Assembly (NCBI RefSeq): GCF_946221935.1
Contig: NZ_CAMIGN010000009.1
Coordinates: 41,792 to 105,791 of the forward strand
Source of the DNA: an uncultured Corynebacterium sp.
Lineage (GTDB): Bacteria > Actinomycetota > Actinomycetes > Mycobacteriales > Mycobacteriaceae
Length of the DNA: 64,000 bases
Direction of reading: 5' to 3'
Of this stretch, positions 35,919-45,220 are shown piece after piece (position 1 is the stretch's first letter; the number at the start of each line of letters is the position of its first letter). The notes under the pieces are model-generated. The model was not told the origin of the DNA. It searched no databases and saw only the letters and a list, made by a program, of their open reading frames with translations. Made by a program: the position numbers and the translations under genes.

Positions 35919-35961
35919 CGTAGTGTGCCTCTGGGCGTCACCACAAAAATTGCGGCGAGTG

Positions 35962-36591
35962 CTACTTCTGTGCCGAGAGCTTACGGTAGTCGAAAACCTG
36001 ATCGACGATGCCGTATTCCTTGGCCTCCTCGGCCGTCAGGATTTTGTCGCGGTCGGTATCAATGCGCACCTGCTCGGCGGACTTGCCGGTGTGACGAGCC
36101 AGCGTTTCCTCCATGAGCTTACGCATACGCTCAATTTCCTTAGCCTGGATCTCCAGGTCGGAAACCTGACCCTGTACCCCACCGGTGGCGGGCTGGTGAA
36201 TCAGCACACGAGCGTTGGGCAGAGCCGCGCGCTTGCCGGGGGTACCGGCCGCCAACAGCACTGCAGCTGCACTGGCAGCCTGGCCAAGGCATACGGTCTG
36301 TACGTCCGGACGGACGTACTGCATAGTGTCGTAGATCGCCATCAGGCTGGTGAAAGAACCGCCGGGAGAATTGATGTACATCGTGATATCCCGATCGGGG
36401 TCAAGCCCCTCCAGTACCAACAGCTGCGCCATGATGTCGTTAGCGGAAGCATCGTCGACCTGAGTACCCAGGAAGATAATGCGTTCCTCGAACAGCTTGT
36501 TATAGGGGTTGGATTCCTTCGCGCCGTAGCTGGAGTGCTCCACGAACGACGGCAGGATGTATCGCATTTCTGGCATCTGCATCTCTGACAT
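35962..36591 (-). CDS. clpP2: ATP-dependent Clp protease proteolytic subunit ClpP2
   Basis: 209 residues. The catalytic triad is visible: Ser in CLGQAASAAAVLLAAG, His in RVLIHQPATG, and a downstream Asp in the TDRDKILTAEEAKEYG region. ClpP1 and ClpP2 form a mixed two-ring barrel in Actinobacteria, loaded by ClpX or ClpC. It starts 3 bp after the clpP1 stop, in the same operon. The N-terminal 25 residues before IIFLGTQVDDAS are longer than in ClpP1, as in mycobacterial ClpP2. Confidence 0.96.
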   Translation of the reverse strand: MSEMQMPEMRYILPSFVEHSSYGAKESNPYNKLFEERIIFLGTQVDDASANDIMAQLLVLEGLDPDRDITMYINSPGGSFTSLMAIYDTMQYVRPDVQTVCLGQAASAAAVLLAAGTPGKRAALPNARVLIHQPATGGVQGQVSDLEIQAKEIERMRKLMEETLARHTGKSAEQVRIDTDRDKILTAEEAKEYGIVDQVFDYRKLSAQK

Positions 36592-36594
36592 GTC

Positions 36595-37161
36595 TTAGCT
36601 CTCCTTCGCAGAGGTGATGACGTGGTCGACGAAACCGTATTCCTTAGCCTGCTCCGCGGTGAACCAGCGGTCACGGTCGGAATCCTTGGTGATCTGTTCC
36701 ACCGTCTGGCCGGTGAACTCCGCAATCAGCTCCGCCATTTCGCGCTTGGTGTAAGCGAACTGCTCCGCCTGGATGGCGATGTCGGCTGCGGTGCCACCCA
36801 CGCCTGCGGAAGGCTGGTGCATCATAATGCGAGCGTGCGGCAGAGCATAGCGCTTACCCTTCGTACCTGCGGAGAGCAGGAACTGCCCCATCGACGCCGC
36901 CAGGCCCATCCCGTAGGTAGCGATGTCGCACGGTGCGTACTTCATCGTGTCGTAAATTGCCATGCCCGCGGTGACGGAACCACCCGGGGAGTTGATGTAC
37001 AGGCTGATGTCGCGCGTCGGATCCTCTGCGGACAGCAGCAGAATCTGGGCGCACAACTCGTTGGCGATGTCGTCATCAACCTGGCTGCCCAGGAAGATAA
37101 TGCGCTCGCGCAGCAGGCGCTCGTAAACCGAGTCTCTGTGATTGGGGTTTTCCGAACTCAA
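36595..37161 (-). CDS. clpP1: ATP-dependent Clp protease proteolytic subunit ClpP1
   Basis: 188 residues. The catalytic serine lies in GMGLAASMGQFLLSAG, the histidine in ARIMMHQPSAG and the aspartate near DSDRDRWFTAEQAKEYG. It is the first gene of the clpP1-clpP2 operon, 3 bp from clpP2. The 5' region (37162-37350) holds a candidate ClgR box about 94-111 bp upstream of the start and the trigger factor terminator. Confidence 0.96.
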   Translation of the reverse strand: MSSENPNHRDSVYERLLRERIIFLGSQVDDDIANELCAQILLLSAEDPTRDISLYINSPGGSVTAGMAIYDTMKYAPCDIATYGMGLAASMGQFLLSAGTKGKRYALPHARIMMHQPSAGVGGTAADIAIQAEQFAYTKREMAELIAEFTGQTVEQITKDSDRDRWFTAEQAKEYGFVDHVITSAKES

Positions 37162-37254
37162 CTTCGCTCCTTGCAGAAAGTATGACGAAAGTTCACTTTT
37201 GTATGCGCCCCAGCCTAGTCACACCCATGGGCAAAACGGGTGTCCTGGCGGGGT

Positions 37255-37272
37255 TGTTCGCTGTCAGCGCAC
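37255..37272 (-). promoter_or_regulatory. Candidate ClgR operator upstream of clpP1P2
   Basis: TGTTCGCTGTCAGCGCAC has the CGC-N5-GCG core and flanks of the ClgR site known upstream of clp genes in corynebacteria and streptomycetes; compared with the remembered consensus WNNWCGCYNANRGCGWWS it has two mismatches. It lies about 94 bp upstream of clpP1. ClgR activates clp genes under protein stress. Match by eye only. Confidence 0.55.
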
Positions 37273-37300
37273 GGCAGGCCGCGGGTCGCCAACCGCAGAA

Positions 37301-37337
37301 TAAAGAAAACCGCCGGAACCTCAGAGAGATCCGGCGG
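37301..37337 (-). terminator. Intrinsic terminator of tig
   Basis: On the minus strand CCGCCGGA (37337-37330) pairs with TCCGGCGG (37317-37310) and is followed by TTTTCTTTA (37309-37301). It begins 14 bp past the tig stop. Confidence 0.9.
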
Positions 37338-37350
37338 GAAAGGAAACTAT

Positions 37351-38898
37351 TTAGTCTTCCTTCTTCTCCGCTGCCTTCTTGGTGGTCTTCTTGGCAGTGG
37401 ACTTCTTGGTGGTCGACTTCTTAGCCGTGCCCTTCTTGGCAGTGGACTTCTTGGTGGTCGACTTCTTAGCCGTGCTCTTCTTGGCAGTGGACTTCTTGGT
37501 GGTCGACTTCTTGGCAGGAGCCTTCTTCGGCTTCTCTTCAGCCTCCTCAGCCTTCTCGGCATCAGCCTTGTCAGCCTCTACATCACCGAAGTACTCCTTC
37601 GGATCCACGTCAGCGCCGTCGGTATCCTTCACGGTGGTCTTGGCAATGTTCAGCGCCAAAGCCTTGCCACGGCGAACATCAGCAAACAAGCTGCCCAGCT
37701 GGCCTGCCTGCTGTAGCTGCATAATGAACTGGTTCGGATCCATGCCGTACTGGTTTGCAGTGAAGGCGATGTGATCCATCAGCTCTTCCTGTGAAACCTC
37801 TGGCTGCTCAACATCAGCAACGGCATCCAAGAATAGCTGGGTACGTACGGAATCCTCGGCAGAGCTGCGAGCGTCCTCTTCGAACTTCTCGCGGGTCATA
37901 TCCTGGGCGGCGAGCATGGACTCGAAGACCTTCTCATCGCCACCGAACTGCTGAATGATCTGCTGAATCTGAGCGTCGACCTGATCCTTAACAACAGCCT
38001 CAGGCAACTCGAACTCGGTCTTCTCCAGCGCTGCGGCCAGAACCTTATCGCGGATCTCGCCAGCCTGGGTGTTCTTCAGCTGCTGCTCGACCTGTCCCTT
38101 CAGGGACTCCTTGAGCTCTTCCAAAGTGTCGAACTCGCTGGCCAGCTGCGCGAAGTCATCGTCCAGCTCCGGCAGTTCGCGCTCCTTAACGGAACCGACC
38201 TTGACGGTAACCTCTGCCTCTTCGTTGGCGTGCTCGCCGGCGACCAACTTGGAGGTGAAGGTGGACTCTTCGCCAGCCTTCATACCAACCAGAGCGTCAT
38301 CCAGTCCCTCGATCAGGGAATCGTTACCAACCTCGTGGGACAGCCCTTCGGTGGTTGCCTCGTCAACAGCCTCGCCATCGATGGTGGCGGACAAGTCGAT
38401 AGAGACGAAGTCGCCCTTCTTCACGGCACGATCAGCCGGCTTCAGGGTGCCGAAGCGAGCCTGCAGGTTCTTCAGCTCCGCATCGATGGCCTCGTCATCA
38501 GCCTTCAGCGGCGCAACCTCAACGGAGATGTCAGAGAAATCCGGCACCTCAATCTCCGGGCGAACATCAACCTCAGCGGTGAAGGTAACGTGCTTGCCAT
38601 CCTCCAGCTCGGCGATCTCGATCTCCGGCTGGCCGAGAGCCTTCACGTCGTTCTCCTCGACAGCCTGGCTGTAGCGAGAAGGCAGCATCTCGTTGATGAC
38701 CTGATCCAGGACAACACCACGGCCCAGGCGAGCTTCCAGAATCTTCGCCGGAACCTTGCCCTTGCGGAAGCCAGGCATGTTTACCTGCTGCGCGAGGGTG
38801 GCGTAGGCCTTGTCGAACTCTGGCTTAAGCTCCTCGAATGGAACCTCAATCGTGAGCTTGGTGCGGGTGGCGCTCAGCTTTTCTACAGAGCTCTTCAC
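37351..38898 (-). CDS. tig: Trigger factor with Lys/Ser/Thr-rich repeat tail
   Basis: About 515 residues. The ribosome-binding domain carries NMPGFRKGKVP (the GFRxGKxP signature), followed by the FKBP-type prolyl isomerase domain (KKGDFVSIDLSATIDG) and the helical chaperone domain. The start is a GTG at 38898 behind AGGAG. After about residue 435 the protein is acidic and then ends in about 50 residues of repeated KKST, KKSTA and KKGTA units (from the tandem repeat at 37387-37515). This basic tail is unusual for trigger factor and resembles the basic stretches of the RNase E in this window. The fold domains themselves look intact. Confidence 0.95.
   Translation of the reverse strand: MKSSVEKLSATRTKLTIEVPFEELKPEFDKAYATLAQQVNMPGFRKGKVPAKILEARLGRGVVLDQVINEMLPSRYSQAVEENDVKALGQPEIEIAELEDGKHVTFTAEVDVRPEIEVPDFSDISVEVAPLKADDEAIDAELKNLQARFGTLKPADRAVKKGDFVSIDLSATIDGEAVDEATTEGLSHEVGNDSLIEGLDDALVGMKAGEESTFTSKLVAGEHANEEAEVTVKVGSVKERELPELDDDFAQLASEFDTLEELKESLKGQVEQQLKNTQAGEIRDKVLAAALEKTEFELPEAVVKDQVDAQIQQIIQQFGGDEKVFESMLAAQDMTREKFEEDARSSAEDSVRTQLFLDAVADVEQPEVSQEELMDHIAFTANQYGMDPNQFIMQLQQAGQLGSLFADVRRGKALALNIAKTTVKDTDGADVDPKEYFGDVEADKADAEKAEEAEEKPKKAPAKKSTTKKSTAKKSTAKKSTTKKSTAKKGTAKKSTTKKSTAKKTTKKAAEKKED
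37387..37515. repeat. 45-bp tandem repeat in the 3' end of tig
   Basis: Three nearly identical copies of a 45-bp unit beginning CTTCTTGGCAGTGGA lie at 37387-37431, 37432-37476 and 37477 to about 37515, the last partial. Each encodes 15 residues of the Lys/Ser/Thr/Ala tail. Near-identity suggests recent expansion by slippage or unequal recombination, so copy number may vary between strains. Confidence 0.85.
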
Positions 38899-39163
38899 GA
38901 ATGCACACTCCTGTGTATTGATAGCTTCTTGGGCGCCACGGTCGTCATTCGTCTCGCAGCACCTATACGGTCGGTGCCCAATTTTATAGAACCAATGGCG
39001 AGCGCAACACGCGGGGGTCAGTTTTCCGCCCTCCCCAGCCGAACCTCCAACCAAAACCCGAGCCAAAATCTCAACGGAAAACTCAACAGATCAAAAGCTC
39101 GCATTTCCCCCAGCCTTACAGCTCGCGAGCACCATTCCGCCACTTCACGGCACCGAGCCGGAA

Positions 39164-39185
39164 GGTGGCGTCACCAACAAAAAGG
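39164..39185 (-). repeat. Dispersed T-rich GTGACGCC motif, copy upstream of tig
   Basis: On the minus strand this reads CCTTTTTG followed by TTGGTGACGCCACC. Similar T-run plus GTGACGCC copies lie in other gaps at 9311-9324, 49010-49034 and 56143-56160. The role is unknown. The rest of 38899-39201 has no other clear feature. Confidence 0.4.
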
Positions 39186-39201
39186 GTGAAAATAAAAAAT
39201 G

Positions 39202-39275
39202 TCGGGATAACAGGATTTGAACCTGCGACCCCTCGCTCCCAAAGCGAGTGCGCTACCAAACTGCGCCATATCCCG
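39202..39275 (-). tRNA. tRNA-Pro (anticodon TGG)
   Basis: Minus strand. The acceptor arms CGGGATA and TATCCCG pair, the anticodon stem CTCGC/GCGAG encloses TTTGGGA with anticodon TGG, and the T-arm contains GGTTCAAATCC. Discriminator A; CCA is not encoded. 74 nt. Confidence 0.95.
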
Positions 39276-39431
39276 ATTCTGAACATCCCACGGAGACGGC
39301 ACCTATAGGCGCACGCACACACGTGAACGTTGCGCCCGTTACTTTACTGTCTACAGACCGAGAAATACAAAACGGCAGCTCCCCCGTCATCACGACCATG
39401 CGCAATAAAAAGAGAACTGCCGAAAATTTGG

Positions 39432-39503
39432 AGGGAATGACGGGAATCGAACCCGCGTCTTCAGCTTGGAAGGCTGAGGTATTAGCCACTATACGACATT
39501 CCC
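39432..39503 (-). tRNA. tRNA-Gly (anticodon TCC)
   Basis: Minus strand. GGGAATG pairs with CATTCCC, the anticodon stem TCAGC/GCTGA encloses CTTCCAA with anticodon TCC, and the T-arm holds GGTTCGATTCC. 72 nt, CCA not encoded. It lies about 155 bp from tRNA-Pro on the same strand. Confidence 0.95.
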
Positions 39504-39724
39504 ATTGCGAACTCGCCTGCGAAGTTTACAAGAAATCTGCCACGCAGATCTACTCCGCCAGCGGGGTTCCGCTTCGTTCAGTGATGTTACACCATACCCC
39601 CCACTGCCCTGCAAAATCGTTTGAAAATATGGCCTTCAACCTGCATTGTTGCGGGGGTATGCAGGTGTAGAAGAACAACATTTCCAATTGTGGGCAGCAT
39701 CCTAGCGGAGTAAATTCTAGTTTT

Positions 39725-39961
39725 ATGGAACCAATTATTGTGGACAAGAAAACCGGCACGGAGCTCTGGACCGCATCACAGTGCGCTGAGTTTTCCGGGA
39801 CCGCACGTGGCACCTTTACCAGCTACGCAGGACGTGGCCGCGCACCACAGCCAGCGACCAAGTACCACGGACTCACGTTGTGGGATTCCAACATTGTGAA
39901 GGAATGGCAAGCAAAACGCGGTGGCGCACCGATCGAATCGGACACCACCGCGAATAATTAA
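39725..39961 (+). CDS. Small excisionase/MerR-like HTH protein
   Basis: 78 residues. The order LWTASQCAEFSGTARGTFTSYAGRGRAPQPATKYHGLTLWD matches a small winged HTH of the excisionase/AlpA type: helix, turn, helix, then a Gly/Arg wing and the LWD-x-x-x-V strand. There is no phage or integrase gene near it, so it is more likely a stand-alone actinobacterial DNA-binding protein. AGCGGAG is 15 bp before the ATG, and TAAATT lies close upstream. It converges on rpiB. The target is unknown. Confidence 0.7.
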   Translation: MEPIIVDKKTGTELWTASQCAEFSGTARGTFTSYAGRGRAPQPATKYHGLTLWDSNIVKEWQAKRGGAPIESDTTANN

Positions 39962-39976
39962 ATGTCCAGGTTGTTA

Positions 39977-40450
<474 letters not shown>

Positions 40451-40539
40451 GGTGCCCAGTTTAGCCGGTCAAGACGTGCGGGCTGCGCCTTAGCACTGCA
40501 CCTGCACTACACCAGCGTCGCACGAGCGCTACTACAGCA

Positions 40540-41184
40540 CTACTCCGCTACCGGCGATTCGGTGCGGGAACGCTTCAGCTCAAAGAAGTGCGGATTTGCT
40601 GCCAAGGTCACGGATGCGTCGAACAGCTTGCCAGCCTCTTCGCCACGCGGGATGCGGGTGATCACCGGACCGAAGAAGGCCACATTACCCAGCTGCACCA
40701 CCGGAGTACCTACTTCATCGCCCACCAACTCAATGGCCTTGTACTGCGACTCGCGCAGCTGTGCCTCGTACGAGCCCTCCTCGTCGGCACTTAGGTGTCC
40801 GTACTTCGCCAGGTCTGCGGGCAGCTCCGCTTCCTCCAGAGATTCGGCAATAAGCTCGTCGTAGCCATGCGGATCGGTCGCGTCCGCACGCTGTTCATTG
40901 TGGATCTTGGTGCCCATTGCTGTGTACCAGGCAGAGAGCTTCTCCGGGTGGTTCTGCCAGATTGCTGTAGCCACGCGCGCTGGCGCCCAAGCAGCGTCCA
41001 TCTTCTCGCGGTAGGCCGGATCTAGATCGCGTCCCTCGTTCAGTACGGAAAGGCTCATCGGCTGGAATTTGACCTCCACGTCGCGCACCTCCTGTACCTC
41101 AAGCAGCCAGCGGCTAGTTACCCAGGCAAAGGGGCAAATCGCGTCGAAGAACATGGTCACGGTCTGTGTTTGTGTTTCAGTCAT
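40540..41184 (-). CDS. DsbA-family protein, Rv2466c-like, single active-site cysteine
   Basis: About 214 residues from the ATG at 41184. FFDAICPFAWVTSRWLLE has the thioredoxin-fold active site at residues 17-20 as CPFA, so the second cysteine of a CxxC pair is absent. In M. tuberculosis Rv2466c, in the same place next to rpiB and pepN, has CPWC and is a mycothiol-dependent disulfide reductase that activates nitro prodrugs. The present protein keeps the cis-Pro region (GTPVVQLGN) and the helical insertion. A monothiol, mycothiol-dependent mechanism is an inference. It is divergent from pepN. Confidence 0.85.
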   Translation of the reverse strand: MTETQTQTVTMFFDAICPFAWVTSRWLLEVQEVRDVEVKFQPMSLSVLNEGRDLDPAYREKMDAAWAPARVATAIWQNHPEKLSAWYTAMGTKIHNEQRADATDPHGYDELIAESLEEAELPADLAKYGHLSADEEGSYEAQLRESQYKAIELVGDEVGTPVVQLGNVAFFGPVITRIPRGEEAGKLFDASVTLAANPHFFELKRSRTESPVAE

Positions 41185-41254
41185 GTCACCCACTCTAACC
41201 ATCTAGCGCCATCACGCGCCGGAGTTGTCCGGGCTGCCTACTAGGGTGGTTTGC

Positions 41255-43942
41255 ATGAGTTCCATTAACCTAACCCGTACTGAAGCCGAGCACCGCGCAA
41301 GCCTTATCAGCGATGTTCACTACACCATCCAACTCGACCTCACCGGCGGCGAGCAGCCCGATAACAAGCACTTTCGCTCGCTGACGCGCATCAGCTTCAC
41401 CTCTGACGCCGGGTCTACCTTCCTCGACCTGCGCGCTGACTCGCTGCTGCGGGCAGAGCTCGATGGCGAAGCGCTCGGTGGTTTTACTTATGACGCCGCA
41501 GCGGGGATTCCGCTGGAAGGCCTGTCCAGCGGCCAGCACGAGGTAGTAGTAGAAGCGGAGATCCCCTACTCCAGCACGGGCCAGGGCCTGCACCGCTTCT
41601 TCGACCCCAGCGATAACCAGGCTTATATGTACACCCAGTTTGAAACGGCGGATGCCAAGCGGGTCTTCGCTTGCTTCGACCAGCCGGATATCAAGGCTAC
41701 GTATGACGTGGAGCTGACCACTCCCGCCGAGTGGACTGTGGTGACGAACAATGAGGTTGCTGTGGAGGAGGTTGAGGGCGTCCAAAACAAGCAGCACAGG
41801 GCTAGTGTGGACTACCTGTTGTCTACCTACCTCATTGCGTTCTGCGTTGGACCGTGGCACGTGGTGCGCGACGAGTGGCGCGGCACGATCACTGAGCACC
41901 CGGAGACCGTAGAAGCGCTGAGCAACAATCCGCTGGGTGAGAACCTCCAGACCAGCGGGGAAATGCGAGTACCTCTCGCGCTATTCTGCCGTCAGTCGCT
42001 GGCGGAGTATCTGGATGCCGATGAGCTTTTTGAGGTGACGAAGCAAGGCTTCGACTACTACGCAGATAAGTTCGGCATTGGCTACCCGTTCTACAAGTAC
42101 GATCAAATTTTCTGCCCGGAGTACAACATGGGCGCGATGGAAAATGCGGGTGCGGTGACGATCCGCGACGAGTACATCTTCCGCTCCGCGGCCAGCCATT
42201 ACCAGTACGAGCGCCGTGCGGATACGATCCTGCACGAGCTGGCGCACATGTGGTTCGGCGACTTGGTGACGATGAAGTGGTGGGATGACCTGTGGTTGAA
42301 CGAATCCTTCGCTACGTGGTCTGCAGCCATGAGCCAGGCCGGCGCTACGAAGTACGACACGGCGTGGGTGACCTTCAATAGCAAGGAAAAGGCCTGGGCG
42401 TATGCGCAGGATCAACTTTCGTCTACTCACCCGGTATTCTCCGATGCTGGCGATATTGAGACGGTGGAGGCCAACTTCGACGGCATCACCTATGCCAAGG
42501 GCGCCAGTGTGCTGAAGCAGCTGGCAGCGTACGTGGGACTGGAGGAGTTCTTTGCGGGCATCCGCGCGCACTTTGCCTCTCACGCCTGGGGTAATGCGAC
42601 CTTTGCGGATCTACTGGGGGCTTTGGAAAAGGCGTCGGGCCGCGACTTGTCCGATTGGTCGAATCAGTGGCTACGCACCACGGGCATTAATACGCTGACT
42701 CCGGCCTTCGACGTGGCCGACGGATCCTACACTTCCTTCGCCGTAGAACAGTCTGGCGCACAGCCCGGCGCGGGTGAGACTCGTACTCACCGCATTGCCG
42801 TGGGCATTTACAACTTTGATGACGCTGGCGCTTTACAGCGCACCAAGCGGGTGGAGCTGGATATTTCCGGCGAGAGCACCGAGGTGCCAGAGCTGGTTGG
42901 TGTCCCTGCTGGTGACATGGTGCTGGTTAATGACGACGACCTGGCCTACGGCAACATGGCGCTGGATGAGGCGTCATTGGCCACAGCAATCGGCGGCGAG
43001 GAGGTGCCGAACATTGCCCGCATTGCCGATCCGATGGCGCGCGCCCTGGTGTGGTCTGCCGCTTGGCAGATGACGCGCAATGCGAACATGCGGGCACGTG
43101 ACTTTATCCGCCTGGTCGCCGGTGGCGCGGTGGAGGAAACGGAGCTGGCAGTGTTGGAGCAAATCCTGGCTCAGGCACGCTCGGCAGCTGAGAACTATGC
43201 GGCCGCAGGTTGGACGGATGAAGGCTGGGCGCAACTGCGCGAGGCTTTCCTGGCTGCGGCGCACAAGACTAGCGGCCCGGCGCAATTGGCATTTGTCCGC
43301 GCGTTCGTGGGCTGTGTGCACTCCGCAGAGTCGGCTTCTGTTCTGCGCGCACTGCTGGGCGAAACTGGCGCATCGGAAGACAATGACGAAACGATCCCTG
43401 GGCTCAACGTGGACCAGGATCTGCGTTGGGCAGTCATCATTGCGCTTACCGCTGCTGCCCGCGCCACTGGAGAATCCACTGCACAGGTAGAGGCGCGCAT
43501 CGCCGCCGAAGAGTCCAAGGACAACTCCTCCAGTGGTGCAGCATTGGCGCTGCAGGCCCGCTCCTCCACACCGGATGAGCAGACTAAGCAGCAGGTCTGG
43601 CGTGCGTTGACCGTGGAAGCGCCACAGCAGAGCAACCTGAGCCTGCGCCACCGCAACGCGGGCCTTGTGCACGTCGGCCACGGCGACCTGCTGCAGCAGT
43701 TCAGCGAGGATTACATCGGCCACGCCGTGGAGTGGTGGAAGTCCCTGAACTCGGAGATGGCGCTGCGCACCCTGGAGGGAATCTACCCCACTTGGGATCA
43801 CAGCGAATCCACGGATGCCGCCATTGCCGAACTCGTGCAGGCCGAGGACACCCCGAGTGGTCTCCGCCGCGTGCTTTCCGAGGGACGCGACCGCGTGGCT
43901 CGCGCCAAGGCCGCTCAGGCTTTCGACGCGAAGGCTCACTAG
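41255..43942 (+). CDS. pepN: Aminopeptidase N (M1 zinc metallopeptidase)
   Basis: About 895 residues from the ATG at 41255. GAMENAGAVTIRDEYIF is the substrate-binding exopeptidase motif and HELAHMWFGDLVTMKWWDDLWLNE gives HExxH plus the third zinc ligand 19 residues on (cited here only as positions near residue 325-350). The C-terminal 400 residues are the helical ERAP1-like domain. It removes N-terminal residues from peptides and probably completes degradation of Clp products. The frame extends ten residues upstream, without a family-like sequence. It precedes glbO, as in mycobacteria. Confidence 0.95.
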   Translation: MSSINLTRTEAEHRASLISDVHYTIQLDLTGGEQPDNKHFRSLTRISFTSDAGSTFLDLRADSLLRAELDGEALGGFTYDAAAGIPLEGLSSGQHEVVVEAEIPYSSTGQGLHRFFDPSDNQAYMYTQFETADAKRVFACFDQPDIKATYDVELTTPAEWTVVTNNEVAVEEVEGVQNKQHRASVDYLLSTYLIAFCVGPWHVVRDEWRGTITEHPETVEALSNNPLGENLQTSGEMRVPLALFCRQSLAEYLDADELFEVTKQGFDYYADKFGIGYPFYKYDQIFCPEYNMGAMENAGAVTIRDEYIFRSAASHYQYERRADTILHELAHMWFGDLVTMKWWDDLWLNESFATWSAAMSQAGATKYDTAWVTFNSKEKAWAYAQDQLSSTHPVFSDAGDIETVEANFDGITYAKGASVLKQLAAYVGLEEFFAGIRAHFASHAWGNATFADLLGALEKASGRDLSDWSNQWLRTTGINTLTPAFDVADGSYTSFAVEQSGAQPGAGETRTHRIAVGIYNFDDAGALQRTKRVELDISGESTEVPELVGVPAGDMVLVNDDDLAYGNMALDEASLATAIGGEEVPNIARIADPMARALVWSAAWQMTRNANMRARDFIRLVAGGAVEETELAVLEQILAQARSAAENYAAAGWTDEGWAQLREAFLAAAHKTSGPAQLAFVRAFVGCVHSAESASVLRALLGETGASEDNDETIPGLNVDQDLRWAVIIALTAAARATGESTAQVEARIAAEESKDNSSSGAALALQARSSTPDEQTKQQVWRALTVEAPQQSNLSLRHRNAGLVHVGHGDLLQQFSEDYIGHAVEWWKSLNSEMALRTLEGIYPTWDHSESTDAAIAELVQAEDTPSGLRRVLSEGRDRVARAKAAQAFDAKAH

Positions 43943-44012
43943 AAGGCTCGCGAAAGAATCAAAGGATCAGTAACTGGGCTGTTCACACTCTACAAACAGA
44001 TAAGGTTGAGGC

Positions 44013-44402
44013 ATGACTTCTAGCTTCTACGACGCTGTTGGTGAGGAAACGTTTCGCGCCATCGTGCACGAGTTCTATCGCCAGGTTCGTACCGACGATA
44101 TCCTCAGGCCGATGTACCCGGAGGACGACCTCGAGGGCGCCGAAGATCGCCTGCGCTGGTTCCTGGTGCAGTATTGGGGCGGCCCTGCAGAGTTCAACGC
44201 TCGACGCGGCCACCCTCGCCTGCGGATGCGCCACGCCCCTTTCCGCATCGATACGGCTGCCCGCGACCGCTGGCTTGAGCTCATGGGCAACGCCTTGGCC
44301 ACCATCGACCGCGAGCAACTGCCCGATGAGCACCGGGCGGCAATGTGGGATCACATGGAAAGAGTCGCGCACATGCTGGTGAATACCCCTGACGAGGTCT
44401 AA
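44013..44402 (+). CDS. glbO: Group II truncated hemoglobin
   Basis: 129 residues. SFYDAVGEETFRAIVHEFYR is the trHb opening. The proximal histidine lies in RHAPFRID; LRWFLVQYWGGP includes the group II CD/G8 Trp region and Tyr residues expected to contact bound oxygen. Group II globins bind oxygen or NO and support respiration or NO defence; mycobacterial GlbO is the counterpart near pepN. AAGGTTGAGG just upstream of the ATG is the likely ribosome binding site. A TSUP transporter gene starts 3 bp after its stop. Confidence 0.93.
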   Translation: MTSSFYDAVGEETFRAIVHEFYRQVRTDDILRPMYPEDDLEGAEDRLRWFLVQYWGGPAEFNARRGHPRLRMRHAPFRIDTAARDRWLELMGNALATIDREQLPDEHRAAMWDHMERVAHMLVNTPDEV

Positions 44403-44404
44403 GG

Positions 44405-45199
44405 ATGCTAGCCGAGCTTTCCGCCGAAACATTTTCGATCCTCGCGGTGGGGTCCTTCGTTGCAGGGACGATCGATGCCATCGTCGGCGGAGGCGGACTG
44501 ATCCTCATTCCCCTGATTCTGATCGTCGCACCAGCAACACCCGAAGCCGCAGCAATGGCAACGAACAAACTTGCGGCTGTTTTCGGAACTTCATCTGCCG
44601 TCGCTCGCATGCTGCGGGCATCCGATATTCGCCAGAAAATCGACCGCAAACTGGTGGCGTTTGGGGTGCCGCTCGCATTCGCCTGTGCGGCGTCGGGTGC
44701 GCTCTTGGTATCGATGCTGAGCTCCGAGGCGCTAAGGCCTCTGGTGATCTTCCTTCTGCTGGCAGTCGGAAACTATGTTGCCTTCAACCCCGGCTTCGGT
44801 AAACCTCAACATGCATCGGCACAGAACCGCCACCGCTGGCTCGTAGGACTCTTCGCAGTCGGAATTATCGCCACCTACGACGGTTTCTTCGGACCGGGCA
44901 CAGGCACGTTCCTGATCATCGCGTTCACGGCACTTCTCAGCAAATCCTTCGTGGAGTCTGCCGTCCTAGCAAAGATCATCAACATCGCCACCAATTTGGG
45001 CGCCCTCACCGTATTTGCTATCGGCGGCCATGTGATCTGGCTCTTCGGCCTAGCTTTGGCGGCCTTTAACGTAGCCGGAGCACAAGTCGGAGCACGTCTT
45101 GTGCTATCCAAGGGAACGGGCTTCGTCCGCATTGCACTGCTAGTTATCGTCGTAGTTATGAGCATCAAATTGGGCTACGACATTTACGCCGGTTCCTAG
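44405..45199 (+). CDS. TSUP (TauE/SafE) family membrane transporter
   Basis: 264 residues with about eight hydrophobic helices. The N-terminal AGTIDAIVGGGGLILIPLIL and the repeat-half motif ATYDGFFGPGTGTFLIIAF are characteristic of the sulfite/sulfonate exporter family. Substrates in the family are small sulfur or organic anions; none can be assigned here. It starts 3 bp after glbO and is very likely co-transcribed and coupled with it. It converges on the next minus-strand gene. Confidence 0.9.
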   Translation: MLAELSAETFSILAVGSFVAGTIDAIVGGGGLILIPLILIVAPATPEAAAMATNKLAAVFGTSSAVARMLRASDIRQKIDRKLVAFGVPLAFACAASGALLVSMLSSEALRPLVIFLLLAVGNYVAFNPGFGKPQHASAQNRHRWLVGLFAVGIIATYDGFFGPGTGTFLIIAFTALLSKSFVESAVLAKIINIATNLGALTVFAIGGHVIWLFGLALAAFNVAGAQVGARLVLSKGTGFVRIALLVIVVVMSIKLGYDIYAGS

Positions 45200-45220
45200 G
45201 TCGCCTAAGTCTTCGCGGCC

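Noticed and set aside
37387..37515. Regular repeat suspected to be a CRISPR-like array
   Set aside because: Units are contiguous, coding and without spacers; they encode the trigger factor tail.
39725..39961. Excisionase-like small gene near tRNA-Pro and tRNA-Gly as a sign of a prophage or integrative element
   Set aside because: No integrase, attachment-site duplication or phage gene is nearby, and the flanking genes keep the conserved backbone order.
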